Source: Brevundimonas sp.
GTDB taxonomy: Bacteria; Pseudomonadota; Alphaproteobacteria; Caulobacterales; Caulobacteraceae
Direction of reading: 5' to 3'
Assembly (NCBI GenBank): GCA_020253595.1
Contig: JADCBH010000230.1
Span: 1-5,891 of the forward strand
Length of the DNA stretch: 5,891 bases
A program made the position numbers and the translations under genes. This document shows positions 1 to 5,115 of the stretch, piece by piece. Position 1 is the first letter of the stretch. The number at the start of each line of letters is the position of its first letter. The notes beneath the pieces are model-generated. The model had not been told where the DNA came from. It was given only the letters and a program-made list of their open reading frames with translations, and ran no database searches.

Positions 1-423
1 CTCGTGGGCGACCGCCTGACCACCATGGTAGAGCAGGGGACAGGCGCGCGGGTGCAAAGGATCGGGCCAGGCGACACCATGCAGGCTCGGCGCATCGGTG
101 ACGCTCATGTCTTCACCGCTCCCCTTTTCCTTGATTTCCCTGCCGGCGGGGACCGCCGCTACCAGGCCTTCGAGAACTATGACTTCTTCATCCAGGCATC
201 GGGTGGGGCCTCGAACCCGAACCAGCTGTCCTGGGTCCGCTATGGCGACGCCCCGGCCTGGGCCGGTGGCGGTCCAGCCAGCATGCACCTGATTACCTGG
301 CGCATAGATCGCTACGAGGATGTCCCGGCGACGTTGCGCCAGTACGTCGAAGCCGACGCCCCCCTTTGGCGCGCGCCGCCGACCGGCATCGAGGACATCC
401 GCCGCTTGCAGGCTGGCCAATGA
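1..423 (+). CDS. Probable DUF1838-family protein, 3' part only
   Basis: The reading frame is open from the first base and runs to a TGA at 421-423, so about 140 C-terminal residues are visible and the true start probably lies before the window. A GTG at 4-6 could be read as a start but has nothing to recommend it over continuation upstream. The visible part has the pattern I associate with DUF1838: an aromatic-rich YQAFENYDFF stretch, then a SWVRYGDAPAW segment, then ITWRIDRYEDVPATLRQYV, ending in an acidic/proline tail (DAPLWRAPP). DUF1838 proteins have no known reaction and are usually about 250-300 residues, which fits a missing N-terminal half. The stop overlaps the start of the next gene by four bases (ATGA, 420-423), so it is co-translated with the amidase-like hydrolase. 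The family call rests on remembered sequence pattern and is moderate; the existence of the gene is firm. Confidence 0.6.
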   Translation, partial: LVGDRLTTMVEQGTGARVQRIGPGDTMQARRIGDAHVFTAPLFLDFPAGGDRRYQAFENYDFFIQASGGASNPNQLSWVRYGDAPAWAGGGPASMHLITWRIDRYEDVPATLRQYVEADAPLWRAPPTGIEDIRRLQAGQ

Positions 424-1115
424 GCGAGCTTCGGTTCGAGCCGACCATGACGCGAGACGACCGGCCGGCGCGCGCAATCTACGAAGAGGTCCTGGCCAAT
501 CCGGCGCGGAAAGGCTTCGGGTTCGGTCAGCGGGCGGCGGTGGTGAACATCGACGTCCAGCAGGCCTACACCCGCCCTGACCTGTTCCCCAAGTCGGCCT
601 ATGTCACCGACCCGGACCAGATTGCCTGGATCAACCGGCTTAGTGATGCGGCGCGGGCAGCGGGGCTACCGGTCGTCTGGACCCGCGTCTGCTACAAGCC
701 TGACGGCGGCGACGCGGGCGTGTGGGGCACACGCACCGACACGCCCGACAGCCTGCAGAACATCAAGTTCGGCTCCGAGCGCCATGCCTTCGATCCGCGC
801 GCTCGGCCCGACTGCGAGGTCGACCTGATCTTCGACAAGCGCATGCCGTCAGCGTTCCACGAAACGCCGCTTCAGAGCTATCTGATCTGGCACAGGGTCG
901 ACACGGTGATCGTCACCGGTGGCTCGACCTCGGGCTGTGTTCGCGCCACGGCCGTGGAAAGCCTGTCTCGCGGATACCGGACCATCGTCCCGGTCGAATG
1001 CGTCGCCGACAAGCACGAGAGCTACCACTTCGCCAACCTGACGGACCTGCTGCTGAAGTACGCCGATGTCCTGCCGGCGGCCGATGTCCTGAACCATCTG
1101 GAGACCGCCCGATGA
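420..1115 (+). CDS. Isochorismatase-family cysteine hydrolase, N-carbamoylsarcosine amidase-like
   Basis: A 231-residue alpha/beta cysteine hydrolase of the isochorismatase superfamily, whose members hydrolyse C-N bonds of amides (nicotinamidase, N-carbamoylsarcosine amidase, maleamate amidase) or the isochorismate ether. The full catalytic triad is visible: Asp45 in VVNIDVQQAY, Lys140 in FDKRMPSAF, and the nucleophile Cys173 in TGGSTSGCVRATAV. The spacing closely matches Asp51/Lys144/Cys177 of N-carbamoylsarcosine amidohydrolase, and the GGSTSGCVRATA block is typical of that subgroup. There is no signal peptide, so it is cytoplasmic. The ATG at 420 is chosen because it makes an ATGA overlap with the upstream gene; the frame is open a little further upstream, but that would overlap more of that gene. 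It ends in an ATGA overlap with the next gene. The substrate is unknown. Given the neighbouring hydratase and lyase, a half-amide such as a maleamate is a reasonable inference. Family assignment is strong, substrate weak. Confidence 0.9.
   Translation: MSELRFEPTMTRDDRPARAIYEEVLANPARKGFGFGQRAAVVNIDVQQAYTRPDLFPKSAYVTDPDQIAWINRLSDAARAAGLPVVWTRVCYKPDGGDAGVWGTRTDTPDSLQNIKFGSERHAFDPRARPDCEVDLIFDKRMPSAFHETPLQSYLIWHRVDTVIVTGGSTSGCVRATAVESLSRGYRTIVPVECVADKHESYHFANLTDLLLKYADVLPAADVLNHLETAR
1100..1103 (+). promoter_or_regulatory. Ribosome binding site for the VOC lipoprotein gene
   Basis: GGAG lies eight bases before the ATG at 1112, inside the end of the preceding hydrolase gene. It supports the ATG at 1112 as the start. 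That start also places a lipoprotein signal directly at the N-terminus. Confidence 0.55.
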
Positions 1116-1708
1116 TCCGCGCCCTGCTGGTGGCTTCTGTCATTGCGATCTCCGGCTGCGCCGCCGGCGCAATGGCCGAGCCCGCGCCCGAGCGGGTGCC
1201 GGCCGACCAGCGCGTTCCGCTGGATCTGCGTCGGACGACGCTGGTGGTGCGCGACATGGAGGCGTCGCTGGCCTTCTATCGGGCCATCGGCCTCGTCCCG
1301 ATCTACGACAACGTCATCCGCACACCACGCGACGCCCTCACCGACGAGGCGGCCGAGCGGTCGCTGCGTCTTGTGTTCCTGCGCGCTAACGACGACTACA
1401 TCGGCATCCTGGGCCTGATGGAATACAGCAAGCCTGAGCGCGAACCCCGGCCCGAGCGCGCCTCGGACGACAATGTCCTGCACCCCGGCGACATCGTTCT
1501 GGTCTTCAACGTCGAGAACCAGGAGGAGGTCTTCGCCCGCGCCATCGCTTCGCCCGGCGTGCGGGTGGGGGAGACGCCCCATGTCGTGACCTATCCCGGC
1601 TATGACGGGACCAGCGTGATCCGTGTGAACTTCTCGTCTGTTTATGACCCCGATGGTCACTACGTCGAGCTGAACCAGGTGCTCACGGATCTTCCGGTGG
1701 GGAACTGA
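1112..1708 (+). CDS. Lipoprotein-type VOC (glyoxalase/dioxygenase fold) protein
   Basis: A 198-residue protein. Residues 1-16 are a short lipoprotein signal (Met-Ile-Arg, a hydrophobic core, then lipobox ISGC with Cys16). Residue +2 is Ala, so outer-membrane sorting is expected. After a Pro/Ala-rich linker, a VOC domain starts near residue 39 (TTLVVRDMEASLAFYRAIGL) and ends with the classic DPDGHYVEL at 179-187. Compared with E. coli GloA (metal ligands His5, Glu56, His74, Glu122), only the last ligand is clear, as Glu186. The first His position is Arg41, the third is Asp127 (PGDIVLVF in place of the usual GHI), and no acidic residue sits obviously at the second. It may therefore lack a glyoxalase-type metal centre and act as a binding protein, or use another chemistry. 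Most VOC enzymes are cytoplasmic, so the export signal is unusual. It is the last gene of the + strand train. Fold assignment is strong, function unknown. Confidence 0.88.
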   Translation: MIRALLVASVIAISGCAAGAMAEPAPERVPADQRVPLDLRRTTLVVRDMEASLAFYRAIGLVPIYDNVIRTPRDALTDEAAERSLRLVFLRANDDYIGILGLMEYSKPEREPRPERASDDNVLHPGDIVLVFNVENQEEVFARAIASPGVRVGETPHVVTYPGYDGTSVIRVNFSSVYDPDGHYVELNQVLTDLPVGN

Positions 1709-1852
1709 TTTCTGACTCTACGTTCGTGAGAGCTAGCGGCTGGCTCCGTCCGGTGGCACCCGGTGGACCGGCGCTCGGTTGTCGTGGAACCTGGCTCGGT
1801 CCAGATATATCTTTGACTTCAGTGCTTTGGTCCGAAGTCCTAACCTTTTTGG
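1709..1852. other. Convergent intergenic gap with inverted repeats
   Basis: This 144-base gap separates the ends of the two convergent operons and holds no supported gene. It contains two tandem CCGGTGG heptamers (1750-1756 and 1760-1766) and a possible bulged hairpin with outer arms GGACCG (1765-1770) and CGGTCC (1797-1802) and inner arms GGTT/AACC. A 10-base palindrome AGATATATCT lies at 1803-1812. A second hairpin has arms GACTTC (1815-1820) and GAAGTC (1834-1839), followed by TTTTT at 1846-1850. The stretch from about 1803 to 1862 is clearly more AT-rich than the flanking genes. The likely role is transcription termination for one or both operons. Confidence 0.5.
1815..1850 (+). terminator. 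Weak candidate intrinsic terminator for the + strand operon
   Basis: A six-base-pair stem (GACTTC with GAAGTC), a 13-base loop and a T5 run at 1846-1850 lie about 105 bases after the last + strand stop codon. The stem is short and of moderate GC content, and six bases separate it from the T run, so it departs from the classic form. The position at a convergent junction favours a terminator role. Confidence 0.3.
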
Positions 1853-2794
1853 CTAGAAATTGCACGCTTTGGACTCGGTCGTGCCAGAGTCCAAAGCGGA
1901 TGCGATCTCGCTCGCCGTCGCGCTCCAGCCGCCGCTCTGCGCCAGACCGGCAAGCATGCGCCGAACGGCGCTCATGCGGAACGGCTGGCCAGCGACGTAG
2001 CTGGTCAGGGTGAAGCCCAGGACCCGACGGTCGTCCGCGCCAGCGTCCGCCTTCAGGAATGCCGCCGCTTCCAGCATCTGATCGGCCCAGACGTCCTCGG
2101 TCTGTCGCCGGTCGATCAGCAGGGTCCGGTCGTCAAGCTCGTTCATGAGCGGCACGGCATGGACGACCCCGTCGTCGGTGGTCATCGCCACCGGCACCTC
2201 GTCCTGCTCCCAGTCCAGGCAGACGTCGAACCCTGCCTCGGCGATCAGGCCCAGAGTCCGGAACGACTGCTGCCGTGCCGGGCTCATCCAGGTGCGGGGC
2301 GTCAGGCCCGCACGGTCGAAGGCCTCGCGTGTGCGCGCGACCAGCACCCGCTCTTCGTCTTCGGACAAACCGGAATGATGGATCGCGTCCGTCGACCAGC
2401 CGTGAGCCGCGATCTCGTGCCCGTCCTCCAGCGCCGCCTCGACCAGCGGCCGGTATCGCTCCAGCGCGATCCCGTTCACCGGCACGGTCGCCTTCAGCCC
2501 CGCCTCCTTCAGCGCCCGCAGCAGCCGATACGCCCCCACGCGCGGCCCATAGTCCCGCGTCGTATAGTGCCTCAGGTCCGGCCACGGCGTCTGCATGGCC
2601 CCGGGATGCTTGAACGGCTTTCCTGACGGATCGAGCATGTGCCACTCGACCGGCATCACGATCATGACCGCCATCCCCCGGTCGCCGGGCCAGCGCCCCT
2701 TGGGCCGCGCCGTCGCCGGTCGCCAGGCGTACAGCGACTGGTCCATGCCCCGCCGCCGGTGCGGATAGATCAGATGTTCCTCAGGCAGCGGCAT
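1853..2794 (-). CDS. PuuE-type polysaccharide deacetylase-fold (CE4) hydrolase, diverged paralogue
   Basis: A 313-residue protein of the CE4 superfamily branch that includes the allantoinase PuuE; the branch hydrolyses C-N bonds in small cyclic amides or ureides as well as N-acetyl groups of sugars. Landmarks in order: YPHRRRGMDQSLYAW at the N-terminus; a first beta strand ending in VMPVEW with Glu50; YTTRDYGPRVGAYRL (77-91), the equivalent of the family EYGSRxGxWR helix; EIAAHGW with His131; WMSPARQQSFRTLGLIAEAG (169-188). There is no signal peptide, so it is probably cytoplasmic. Unlike its neighbour, which has PLHAY near the C-terminus, this protein reads FTLTSY there, so the late conserved His is replaced by Thr264. 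The ATG at 2794 lies inside the upstream gene (14-base overlap) with no strong Shine-Dalgarno, so translation probably depends on coupling. It is the last gene of the train, and its final codons carry a perfect inverted repeat. Substrate unknown. Confidence 0.85.
   Translation of the reverse strand: MPLPEEHLIYPHRRRGMDQSLYAWRPATARPKGRWPGDRGMAVMIVMPVEWHMLDPSGKPFKHPGAMQTPWPDLRHYTTRDYGPRVGAYRLLRALKEAGLKATVPVNGIALERYRPLVEAALEDGHEIAAHGWSTDAIHHSGLSEDEERVLVARTREAFDRAGLTPRTWMSPARQQSFRTLGLIAEAGFDVCLDWEQDEVPVAMTTDDGVVHAVPLMNELDDRTLLIDRRQTEDVWADQMLEAAAFLKADAGADDRRVLGFTLTSYVAGQPFRMSAVRRMLAGLAQSGGWSATASEIASALDSGTTESKACNF
1865..1898 (-). repeat. Perfect 12-bp inverted repeat overlapping the 3' end of the second CE4 gene
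   Basis: CGCTTTGGACTC at 1865-1876 is the exact reverse complement of GAGTCCAAAGCG at 1887-1898, with a 10-base loop, giving a strong hairpin on either strand. It falls inside the last codons of the - strand gene, which encode a tail reading DSGTTESKA before the TAG at 1853-1855. The heptamer GCTTTGG occurs again at 1824-1830 in the gap, so alternative pairings are possible. On the - strand the stem is followed by TGCAATTTCTAG, which is not a proper T tract. It may be a terminator, a 3'-end stabilising hairpin or an attenuator of the convergent transcript. The inverted repeat itself is certain; its role is not. Confidence 0.6.
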
Positions 2795-3731
2795 CTTCGA
2801 ACCCGTATCCGCCTGTCGCCAGGCCGCGCCGCTGGATGTCCGCTACCGTCTGGTCCCAGGAGTGCTCGCGGTAGTGGGCCGCGATCTCCGACCCCGTCGC
2901 GAACCACACCTCGTCCCGATGCCCCAGGATGTGCTCCAGCGCGTTCTCGAAGGCGCGGATGCGGTTCGGCTGGCTGACCAGATAGGCGTGCAGCGGGATG
3001 CACATGACCGTGCCGCTTTCCCGCCCCTCGGCCAGCAGCTGGTCGAAATGCCGCTTCAGGACGTCGGCATAGCGCCAGGGGTCCAGCCCCATCACCGAAT
3101 AGCCGATGACGTCGTTGACCTCGAGCGAATAGGGCATGGAGACCAGCCGCCCGGTCCTGGTCTTCAGCGGTTGGGGCTGGTCGTCCTGGAACAGGTCGCA
3201 GGAGTACCAGAAGTCGTGCTCGGCGATCAGGTTCAGCGTCCGCGCCGTGTGCGTCAGGGCAGGTGCCAAGTAGCCCCGGATTCGTTGACCCGTCGCGGCC
3301 TCGACCGAGCGGATCGAGTCTTCCAGCACCGCCCGTTCCTGGGCCTCGTCCATGCCGTAGGAGTAGCGGGTGTTGTAGATGCCGTGGCTGAAAAACTCCC
3401 AGCCCCGGGCATTGGCGGCCTCGATGATCTCGGGGTGGTGGTCGATGAGGCCGATCGACAGCGACACCGATCCGCGCAGGCCGTGCCGGTCCAGCAGGTC
3501 CTGCAGCCGCCAGTGCCCGACCCGATTGCCCCAGTCGCGCTGCGAATAGGCGGCCACGTCCGGCGCTGGCCGAGGCCAGCCGGGCCGGGACGGGTTCACC
3601 GGCGGATCGAACTCGTAGAACTCGATGTTGGGCGCGATCCAGAAGGCCAGGGCCTTGCCGCCCGGCCACGTGATCTTCGGGCGATCCCGATACGGCCAGT
3701 GGTCGTAGAGGTTGGGGTCCGACCGGTTCAC
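2781..3731 (-). CDS. PuuE-type polysaccharide deacetylase-fold (CE4) hydrolase
   Basis: A 316-residue CE4-fold hydrolase, paralogous to the next gene downstream. Visible blocks: ITWPGGKALAFWIAPNIEFYEFD (20-42) with Glu37; YSQRDWGNRVGHWRL (62-76); EFFSHGIYN with His116; YLAPALTHTARTLNLIAE (154-171), the remodelled motif-3 region; VSMPYSLEVNDV (197-208), very like the IPYTLDxNDM block of allantoinase PuuE; and IPLHAYLVSQPNR with His248. The usual CE4 metal site (Asp-Asp plus HxxxH) is not evident, as in cofactor-free PuuE. No signal peptide is present, which argues against cell-wall or chitin deacetylation. It starts at a GTG (3729-3731) that forms a GTGA overlap with the lyase stop. Co-transcription with a hydro-lyase and a C-C lyase points to catabolism of a small molecule. 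I infer a cyclic imide, amide or ureide ring-opening enzyme, which is unproven. Confidence 0.88.
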   Translation of the reverse strand: MNRSDPNLYDHWPYRDRPKITWPGGKALAFWIAPNIEFYEFDPPVNPSRPGWPRPAPDVAAYSQRDWGNRVGHWRLQDLLDRHGLRGSVSLSIGLIDHHPEIIEAANARGWEFFSHGIYNTRYSYGMDEAQERAVLEDSIRSVEAATGQRIRGYLAPALTHTARTLNLIAEHDFWYSCDLFQDDQPQPLKTRTGRLVSMPYSLEVNDVIGYSVMGLDPWRYADVLKRHFDQLLAEGRESGTVMCIPLHAYLVSQPNRIRAFENALEHILGHRDEVWFATGSEIAAHYREHSWDQTVADIQRRGLATGGYGFEDAAA

Positions 3732-4606
3732 TCGGCCGCTTCCTGTCGCTCCGGCTCGTAGCGGTCGCCCAGCGCCAGCATTTCCTCAAGCCCGATGCGG
3801 GCGTTCACCCCGGCGAGATCCGTCATCCGGTCCTTGTATCCCACGGTCGACCCTTCGGCCTTGAGCGCGCGCAGGAAGCTCTCGGCCGCCGGGATAATGG
3901 CGCGGACAAGGGCACCGGGGCTGATGACCAGCCTAAATCCAATCTCGCCTAGAGCATCCCGGGTCAGGATCGGCGTCTTTCCCCCCTCGACCATATTGGC
4001 CATGGCGGGCGTGCGGCCGAGCGTCGCCACGATGCGCTTCATCTGCTCCAGGTCGCGCGGGGCCTCGACGAAGACAACATCGGCTCCCGCCTCTGCATAG
4101 GCGACCGCTCGCTCCAGCGCGGGTTCGAACCCCTCCACCGCGATGGCGTCGGTCCGGGCGATGATCAGGGTCTCGTCCAATCTCCTGGCATCCAGCGCCG
4201 CATGGACCTTGCCGACCATGTCCTCGGTCGAGGCCACGCCCTTGCCGGCCAGGTGGCCGCAGCGTTTCGGGAACGTCTGATCCTCCAGCTGGATGGCGCG
4301 GGCTCCGTTGCGCTCGAAAACCTTGACCGTCCGCGCCACGTTCAGGGCGTTCCCGAAGCCTGTATCGGCATCGACGATCAGGGGAATGTCCACCCGCTCG
4401 CAGATGCGGGCCACAACGTCTGCGACGTGGTCGAAGCTAACCAGCCCCAGGTCCGGCCGCCCAAGCTGAGTGTACGCGATAGACGCCCCAGACAGGTAAA
4501 CGGCCTCGAAGCCCGCCTGCTGGATCAGCAAGGCCGACAGGGCGTCGAACGCACCCGGTGCGTGGACCGCCGGTCCCGGCGTAGTCAGGCGGGCTTTCAG
4601 GCTCAC
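3728..4606 (-). CDS. Isocitrate lyase/PEP mutase superfamily lyase, 2,3-dimethylmalate lyase-like
   Basis: A 292-residue TIM-barrel lyase of the isocitrate lyase/PEP mutase superfamily; the length fits 2,3-dimethylmalate lyase (Dml), 2-methylisocitrate lyase (PrpB) and oxaloacetate hydrolases. Landmarks in order: APGAFDALSA (16-25); YLSGASIAYTQLGRPDLGL (37-55); Mg-binding VDADTGFGN with Asp79 and Asp81; IQLEDQ with Glu108; the mobile-loop signature PKRCGH with catalytic Cys116; IIARTDA with Arg151; VVFVEAP with Glu181; and ANMVEGGKTP (203-212). All catalytic groups for retro-Claisen/aldol C-C cleavage are present, so it should be active, probably splitting a 2-substituted malate to pyruvate and a carboxylate. 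Its place directly after LeuC/LeuD-like hydro-lyase genes copies the pairing of dimethylmaleate hydratase with dimethylmalate lyase in nicotinate-fermenting Eubacterium barkeri. No citrate synthase or PrpC is visible to favour the methylcitrate cycle. The start is a GTG with GTGA overlap to LeuD. PrpB-like activity remains an alternative. Confidence 0.88.
   Translation of the reverse strand: MSLKARLTTPGPAVHAPGAFDALSALLIQQAGFEAVYLSGASIAYTQLGRPDLGLVSFDHVADVVARICERVDIPLIVDADTGFGNALNVARTVKVFERNGARAIQLEDQTFPKRCGHLAGKGVASTEDMVGKVHAALDARRLDETLIIARTDAIAVEGFEPALERAVAYAEAGADVVFVEAPRDLEQMKRIVATLGRTPAMANMVEGGKTPILTRDALGEIGFRLVISPGALVRAIIPAAESFLRALKAEGSTVGYKDRMTDLAGVNARIGLEEMLALGDRYEPERQEAAE
3739..3744 (-). 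promoter_or_regulatory. Ribosome binding site deciding a GTG start (first CE4 gene)
   Basis: On the - strand AGGAAG stands seven bases before the GTG at 3731, inside the end of the lyase gene. No in-frame ATG is near, and the predicted N-terminus (NLYDHWPYRDRP) leads straight into family-like sequence, so the GTG start is well supported. Confidence 0.6.
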
Positions 4607-5115
4607 GCGGCGGCTCCGGTGGGTTCCGAGGCGGAACGCTTCAGATGGGCGATCAGCCCTCCATCGCGCATCATCGCCGTCAAGTGGTCGGGGAAGGGGG
4701 CGAACGCATAGAGCCGACCTGAAATCTCATTGATCAGCCTGCCCGCTTGCAGATCGAGCTTCAGCCGGTCGCCGGCCGTGATCTCGTGCGCGTCGGCCAG
4801 AGTCACGGCGGGCAGGCCCAGGTTGATGGCGTTGCGCCAGAAGATACGTGCGAATGACCGGGCGATGACGGCTCGCACCCCCAGGCGTTTCAGTGAGACT
4901 GCCGCCTGCTCACGCGACGACCCCAGACCGAAGTTCAGCCCGGCCACGACGAAGTCTCCAGGGCGCACGCTGCTCGCGAACCTTGGATCGACGGCCTCCA
5001 GGCAGTGATTTGCCAGAGTGTCCGGATCGAGCTTCATCAGGTGGCCAGGTGCCAGGAGGTCGGTATCGATCTGGTCGCCGAACACAAAGGCGCGACCGCT
5101 CTCGGGCAAGGTCAT
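4603..5115 (-). CDS. LeuD-like hydro-lyase (aconitase family) small subunit
   Basis: A 170-residue swivelling-domain subunit of the aconitase superfamily, the length of archaeal-type LeuD. It pairs with the LeuC-like large subunit to add or remove water across a C=C bond of a di- or tricarboxylate. Conserved features: GDQIDTDLLAPGHLM (13-27), the GLGSSREQA loop (63-71) whose Ser-Ser-Arg binds substrate carboxylate, and ARSFARIFWRNAINLGLP (85-102). The specificity loop after the DTD motif reads HLMK, where the YLRT form is known from homoaconitase, so the substrate is probably neither isopropylmalate nor homocitrate. A maleate-type diacid (as in dimethylmaleate hydratase DmdB) fits the adjacent lyase. 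A strong ribosome binding site, GGAGGG at 5123-5128, lies seven bases before the ATG. The start overlaps the large-subunit stop (ATGA), which suits equal production of both subunits. Confidence 0.9.
   Translation of the reverse strand: MTLPESGRAFVFGDQIDTDLLAPGHLMKLDPDTLANHCLEAVDPRFASSVRPGDFVVAGLNFGLGSSREQAAVSLKRLGVRAVIARSFARIFWRNAINLGLPAVTLADAHEITAGDRLKLDLQAGRLINEISGRLYAFAPFPDHLTAMMRDGGLIAHLKRSASEPTGAAA
4614..4617 (-). promoter_or_regulatory. Ribosome binding site deciding a GTG start (lyase gene)
   Basis: GGAG on the - strand is seven bases upstream of the GTG at 4606, within the last codons of the LeuD-like gene. It supports that GTG, which also forms the four-base stop/start overlap, as the true start of the lyase. 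Confidence 0.55.

Noticed and set aside
1022..1660. - strand open frame across the VOC lipoprotein gene
   Set aside because: It is antisense to a gene with a clear lipobox and VOC motifs, and its product resembles nothing.
1813..1846. TTGACT as a -35 promoter element in the convergent gap
   Set aside because: No acceptable -10 hexamer lies 16-18 bases downstream, and no + strand gene follows it.
1726..2013. + strand open frame spanning the gap and the end of the second CE4 gene
   Set aside because: It has an Arg/Ser-rich translation and runs antisense into a supported gene; no ribosome binding site decides a start.
1853..3731. Cell-wall or chitin-type polysaccharide deacetylases
   Set aside because: Neither protein has a signal peptide or the standard metal-binding CE4 motifs; both follow the PuuE-like pattern for small substrates.
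2862..3761. Long + strand open frame (about 299 codons) opposite the first CE4 gene
   Set aside because: It lies wholly antisense to a gene with clear family motifs; its translation shows no recognisable domain and is the usual by-product of GC-rich codon use.
2770..3789. Second long - strand frame (about 339 codons) over the first CE4 gene
   Set aside because: Its translation is Arg/Gly/Pro-rich and motif-free, while the alternative frame on the same strand encodes a coherent hydrolase with overlapping junctions.
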